From Hyphomicrobiales bacterium (GTDB taxonomy: Bacteria > Pseudomonadota > Alphaproteobacteria > Rhizobiales > Beijerinckiaceae), in contig JAATEW010000329.1 of the NCBI GenBank assembly GCA_015655535.1, positions 1 to 6,722 on the forward strand: a stretch of 6,722 nt of DNA. The letters are read 5' to 3'. Below are positions 4,883-6,722 of this stretch, piece by piece; position 1 is the stretch's first letter; the number at the start of each line of letters is the position of its first letter. Below the pieces are notes generated by a model, which ran no database searches, was not told where the DNA came from, and saw only the letters and a list, made by a program, of their open reading frames with translations. The position numbers and the translations under genes were made by a program.

Positions 4883-5392
4883 ATGGACAAGCTTGAGACT
4901 TCGACTCCGGTCATCACCGGCGTTCACGCCAACGCCCCCGCTGAAAAAATGCTGATCGCGCAATATCGCTCCTGGATGCATTGCCACGACTGCCGCAATT
5001 TGGGATTTCTCGACTGCGCCTGGGCGACGCTCGCGACCGCCCTGCCCTTCGAGTCAGCGAAAGCGGTCTTCAGCGAGTGCTATATTTTCATGCGCATTTT
5101 GCGCAGACGCGCCTGCCGGCCGATCGAATGGCGTAATGATCTGAGGCCCGGCATCTGCGATGACGAATGCCTTTTGTTGCGGCTCGTCGCGGCATCACAG
5201 ACGCATGATGCTTTCGCGGAAATCTCGGTCGCCGCCGAGCTTCTGGGCACCCATAGGGTGGAAGCCCTCGTCGCGGCGAGCCGGTCGCTGGCCCGCGCGC
5301 TTGAAGCCCGCCACCTCCGGCTCGAACCCATTGCCGAAGTGACGGCTTCGGAGTTTTCCGCCTTTGCGCAGGGGTCGGTGACGGTCCATTGA
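4883..5392 (+). CDS. Cysteine-rich protein of unknown function
   Basis: This 169-residue protein has no recognised family. The coding character is supported by G/C-ending codons and a smooth protein composition. It has seven cysteines: C34 and C37 in WMHCHDC, C45, C66, C78, and C92 and C96 in GICDDEC. The central part is helical and basic (RILRRRACRPIEW, 71-83), and the C-terminal part (105-150) is Ala/Leu-rich and probably helical. There is no signal peptide or clear membrane segment. The CxxC and CxxxC pairs could bind a metal or Fe-S cluster, but this is inference. ATG at 4883 is the earliest start in the open frame, since the frame runs back to a TAA at 4757 with no ATG, GTG or TTG between; the SD (AGAG) is weak. 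The Rrf2-type regulator gene starts 147 bases downstream on the same strand. Confidence 0.62.
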   Translation: MDKLETSTPVITGVHANAPAEKMLIAQYRSWMHCHDCRNLGFLDCAWATLATALPFESAKAVFSECYIFMRILRRRACRPIEWRNDLRPGICDDECLLLRLVAASQTHDAFAEISVAAELLGTHRVEALVAASRSLARALEARHLRLEPIAEVTASEFSAFAQGSVTVH

Positions 5393-5475
5393 GAGCCTGG
5401 AGGGCCTCTTTAACCGAGGACAGCCAAAAATCGTGCAAAGCCCATAAAAAAAGTAGACATTTCCCCCTCTCCCGA

Positions 5476-5501
5476 ATTAGCGTCGAAACGCCTCCGCTAA
5501 T
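5476..5501. promoter_or_regulatory. Inverted repeat upstream of Rrf2 gene, candidate operator
   Basis: The arms ATTAGCG (5476-5482) and CGCTAAT (5495-5501) are exact inverted copies separated by 12 bases; an inner GCGT/ACGC pair overlaps the left arm. It lies 38 bases before the Rrf2 start codon, where autorepressing Rrf2 proteins often bind. An RNA hairpin is an alternative. Confidence 0.4.
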
Positions 5502-5539
5502 GTTGCCGCGGTCCCCTAAAGGCCGCTTTCGGGACAGGA

Positions 5540-5989
5540 ATGTTAACAAAAAAGGGCAAATACGGTCTCAAAGCCATGGTTCATCTCGCCGGTCGAATCC
5601 CCGGTGAGACGACGCTCGTCACCGATATCGCCGATACCAACGATATTCCGAAAAAATTTCTCGATACGATCCTCGGCGAATTGCGCAATGCCGGCTTCGT
5701 CAATTCGAAGAAGGGCAAAGGCGGCGGCTATACTTTGGCCAAGCCCGCGCATGAAATCCGCGTCGGGCATATCATCCGCGTGCTCGACGGGCCGCTCGCG
5801 CCGATCCAATGCGCCAGCAAATCCTCCTATAGGCGTTGCGACGATTGCGCCGACGAGAAGACCTGCAGCGTGCGGCTGATCATGCTCGAAACGCGCGAGG
5901 CCATTGCGACGATTCTCGACAATCGGACGCTGGCCGAAATGCGCGCGCTGGCGAAAACCGAAGAAGCCGAATTCATGTATAATATCTAG
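5540..5989 (+). CDS. Rrf2-family transcriptional regulator with four-cysteine cluster motif
   Basis: This 149-residue Rrf2 (IscR/NsrR/CymR-like) regulator probably acts as a dimer on promoter DNA. The N-terminal winged helix-turn-helix covers about residues 1-68: the family start MLTKKGKYGLKAMVHLA, the recognition helix region IPKKFLDTILGELRNAG (36-52), and the wing KKGKGGGYTLAKP (57-69). The dimerisation helix region begins near IRVGHIIRVLDGPLAP (73-88). C91, C100, C103 and C109 follow (spacing x8, x2, x5). This fits Fe-S or redox sensing but differs from the three-Cys spacing of IscR (C92/C98/C104). The length is typical. ATG at 5540 has GGGA five bases upstream. An inverted repeat at 5476-5501 may be its own operator. 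The regulated pathway is not evident from the neighbours, so no gene symbol is given. Confidence 0.95.
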   Translation: MLTKKGKYGLKAMVHLAGRIPGETTLVTDIADTNDIPKKFLDTILGELRNAGFVNSKKGKGGGYTLAKPAHEIRVGHIIRVLDGPLAPIQCASKSSYRRCDDCADEKTCSVRLIMLETREAIATILDNRTLAEMRALAKTEEAEFMYNI

Positions 5990-6129
5990 CGCTGGCCCGC
6001 AGCGCCAAGCGCAAGGCCATCGCATCGATCGTTCGAGAGCGGCAACGGAATTGCTTTGCCCGCCAGGATCGCGGAATGCTGGCGCCATCGGCCCGGCTGG
6101 TGTATGTCAGCCGCGAATTTTATCCTGAT

Positions 6130-6136
6130 GGGGGAG
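6130..6136 (+). promoter_or_regulatory. Strong ribosome binding site deciding a GTG start
   Basis: GGGGGAG ends 7 bases before the GTG at 6144. This is the best Shine-Dalgarno match on the plus strand here and supports both the start and the reality of the small gene. Confidence 0.7.
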
Positions 6137-6143
6137 TAAGAAC

Positions 6144-6380
6144 GTGTCTTTACCGACAACAACCTTTGAACTCGGCGGCAAAGAAGTCGAAGTCATCACG
6201 CTCGAAGACAAGGGCACCAAGGTCCATAGTTTCGAGGTCCTGTTTCTCGACAAAGCCACGCAACAGAATATCGCCACCTATTCCGTCAACCATCCGCGCT
6301 TCAAGGAAAAGGGCTTCGTCTATGACGTCGCTGCCTTTTTCGACGCGGCCGTCGCCGATTTCAAGCGGATCGGCGCCTGA
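6144..6380 (+). CDS. Small unknown protein, 78 residues
   Basis: I do not recognise this protein. It is small, acidic and soluble-looking, with alternating strands TFELGGKEVEVITL (7-20) and HSFEVLFLD (28-36), then IATYSVNHPRFKEKGF (43-58) and an amphipathic C-terminal helix (about 60-76). It has no cysteine, signal peptide or membrane segment. GTG at 6144 is preferred because GGGGGAG lies 7 bases upstream. The Rrf2 gene ends 154 bases before it, so the two may or may not share a transcript. A strong hairpin terminator begins 14 bases after its stop codon, which supports it being a real transcribed gene. Confidence 0.72.
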   Translation: MSLPTTTFELGGKEVEVITLEDKGTKVHSFEVLFLDKATQQNIATYSVNHPRFKEKGFVYDVAAFFDAAVADFKRIGA

Positions 6381-6393
6381 AGACTGGAATAAG

Positions 6394-6430
6394 CAAAAGG
6401 CTCGGTCCTTGATCAGGATCGAGCCTTTTG
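6394..6430. terminator. Bidirectional rho-independent terminator
   Basis: CAAAAGGCTCG (6394-6404) pairs exactly with CGAGCCTTTTG (6420-6430). The stem continues through a G-T mismatch pair and three more pairs to a small loop around 6409-6415. The A-run before the stem and the T-run after it make it work on both strands, as fits its place between the convergent genes ending at 6380 (plus) and 6467 (minus). Confidence 0.9.
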
Positions 6431-6466
6431 AGTGAATCTCTTGTAGCACAGCGGCGCGCGGCGATC

Positions 6467-6712
6467 TCAGCCAGCGACCACGTCTTCGCTGTAGGGACCG
6501 GCTTCGCCGGGCTTCAGGCCGAGCTTTTCCATGACTTCCTTGGGAAGGTCGATGACCATTGAAGCGATGTCTTCTTCGGCCAAATTGAACGTCTTGATCA
6601 CAAGCAAGACCGCTGCATCTTCCTTAGGTTCCCAGGAAGCATAAAGCGCAACGTCTTGTTCGCCCTCCGCCGGGTTGCCCTTTGTCACCTGAATGAGCCA
6701 TCCTTCGAACAT
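6467..6712 (-). CDS. Small unknown acidic protein, possibly 5'-incomplete
   Basis: At least 81 residues are visible, from a family I do not recognise. The visible part has a strand-like start (FEGWLIQV), an acidic stretch (PAEGEQDVALYASWEPKED), a hydrophobic strand AAVLLVIKTFNL (33-44), then a helix region and KEVMEKLGLKPGEAGPY (58-74). The near-repeated acidic turns and lack of cysteine or signal peptide suggest a small cytoplasmic alpha/beta protein. ATG at 6712 is the only visible start, but the frame stays open to the window edge and the 10 bases before this ATG show no Shine-Dalgarno sequence. The true start may therefore lie outside. It converges on the 78-residue gene and shares the terminator at 6394-6430. 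Confidence 0.72.
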   Translation of the reverse strand: MFEGWLIQVTKGNPAEGEQDVALYASWEPKEDAAVLLVIKTFNLAEEDIASMVIDLPKEVMEKLGLKPGEAGPYSEDVVAG

Positions 6713-6722
6713 ATTGAATTTC

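Noticed and set aside
4715..4987. Minus-strand open frame in the gene-free region
   Set aside because: It has no ribosome binding site or family resemblance, and it overlaps the 5' end of the better-supported plus-strand gene at 4883.
5989..6005. Hairpin GCGCTG/CAGCGC directly after the Rrf2 stop codon
   Set aside because: The stem is only six pairs with no T-run, so it is not supported as an intrinsic terminator.
5543..6088. Minus-strand open frame opposite the Rrf2 gene
   Set aside because: The plus strand carries an unmistakable Rrf2 protein.
1..6722. Mobile element, integration site or CRISPR array
   Set aside because: No transposase, integrase, terminal inverted repeats, target duplications or spaced repeats were seen. 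The tRNA genes show no duplicated 3' end inside the window.

Overview
This GC-rich, densely packed chromosomal window most likely comes from an alphaproteobacterium of the Rhizobiales (Hyphomicrobiales), possibly near the Beijerinckiaceae or Methylocystaceae. The placement is inference. It rests on an NDUFS4-type complex I accessory subunit (a family shared by alphaproteobacteria and mitochondria), a tandem two-domain cold-shock protein followed by an exported DUF192 protein, and G/C-biased third codon positions. I see no insertion sequence, phage gene or CRISPR array.

Left part (1-1902, all minus strand). Read in the direction of transcription, the order is a two-domain cold-shock protein, a DUF192 exported protein, tRNA-Pro(UGG), the complex I subunit, and tRNA-Arg(UCU), which is cut by the window edge. 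The complex I gene lies between the two tRNAs with only 30 and 33 bases of spacer, so one processed transcript is likely. The DUF192 gene has an in-frame amber codon. The 28 codons after it still encode the conserved end of the family in the same frame, so the gene looks freshly interrupted, read through, or mis-sequenced. The spacer between DUF192 and tRNA-Pro holds a perfect 17-base palindrome and a 13-base tandem repeat.

Middle part (2199-4330, all minus strand). The order is a small unknown protein with a winged-helix-like pattern, a TrpC-family protein, and a Sir2 NAD-dependent deacylase. The TrpC-like protein has the indole-3-glycerol-phosphate synthase fold pattern, but the catalytic lysine of the RKDF motif is Asn and several other active-site residues differ. 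It is probably a paralogue with a different job, not the tryptophan enzyme. This is the most interesting gene here. Next to it is an AT-rich stretch of about 550 bases with no gene (4331-4882).

Right part (4883-6722). On the plus strand are a cysteine-rich protein of unknown function, an Rrf2-family regulator with four cysteines suited to an Fe-S cluster (with an inverted repeat upstream that could be its operator), and a 78-residue unknown protein. A strong bidirectional terminator separates the last of these from a convergent 81-residue unknown protein that runs to the window edge.
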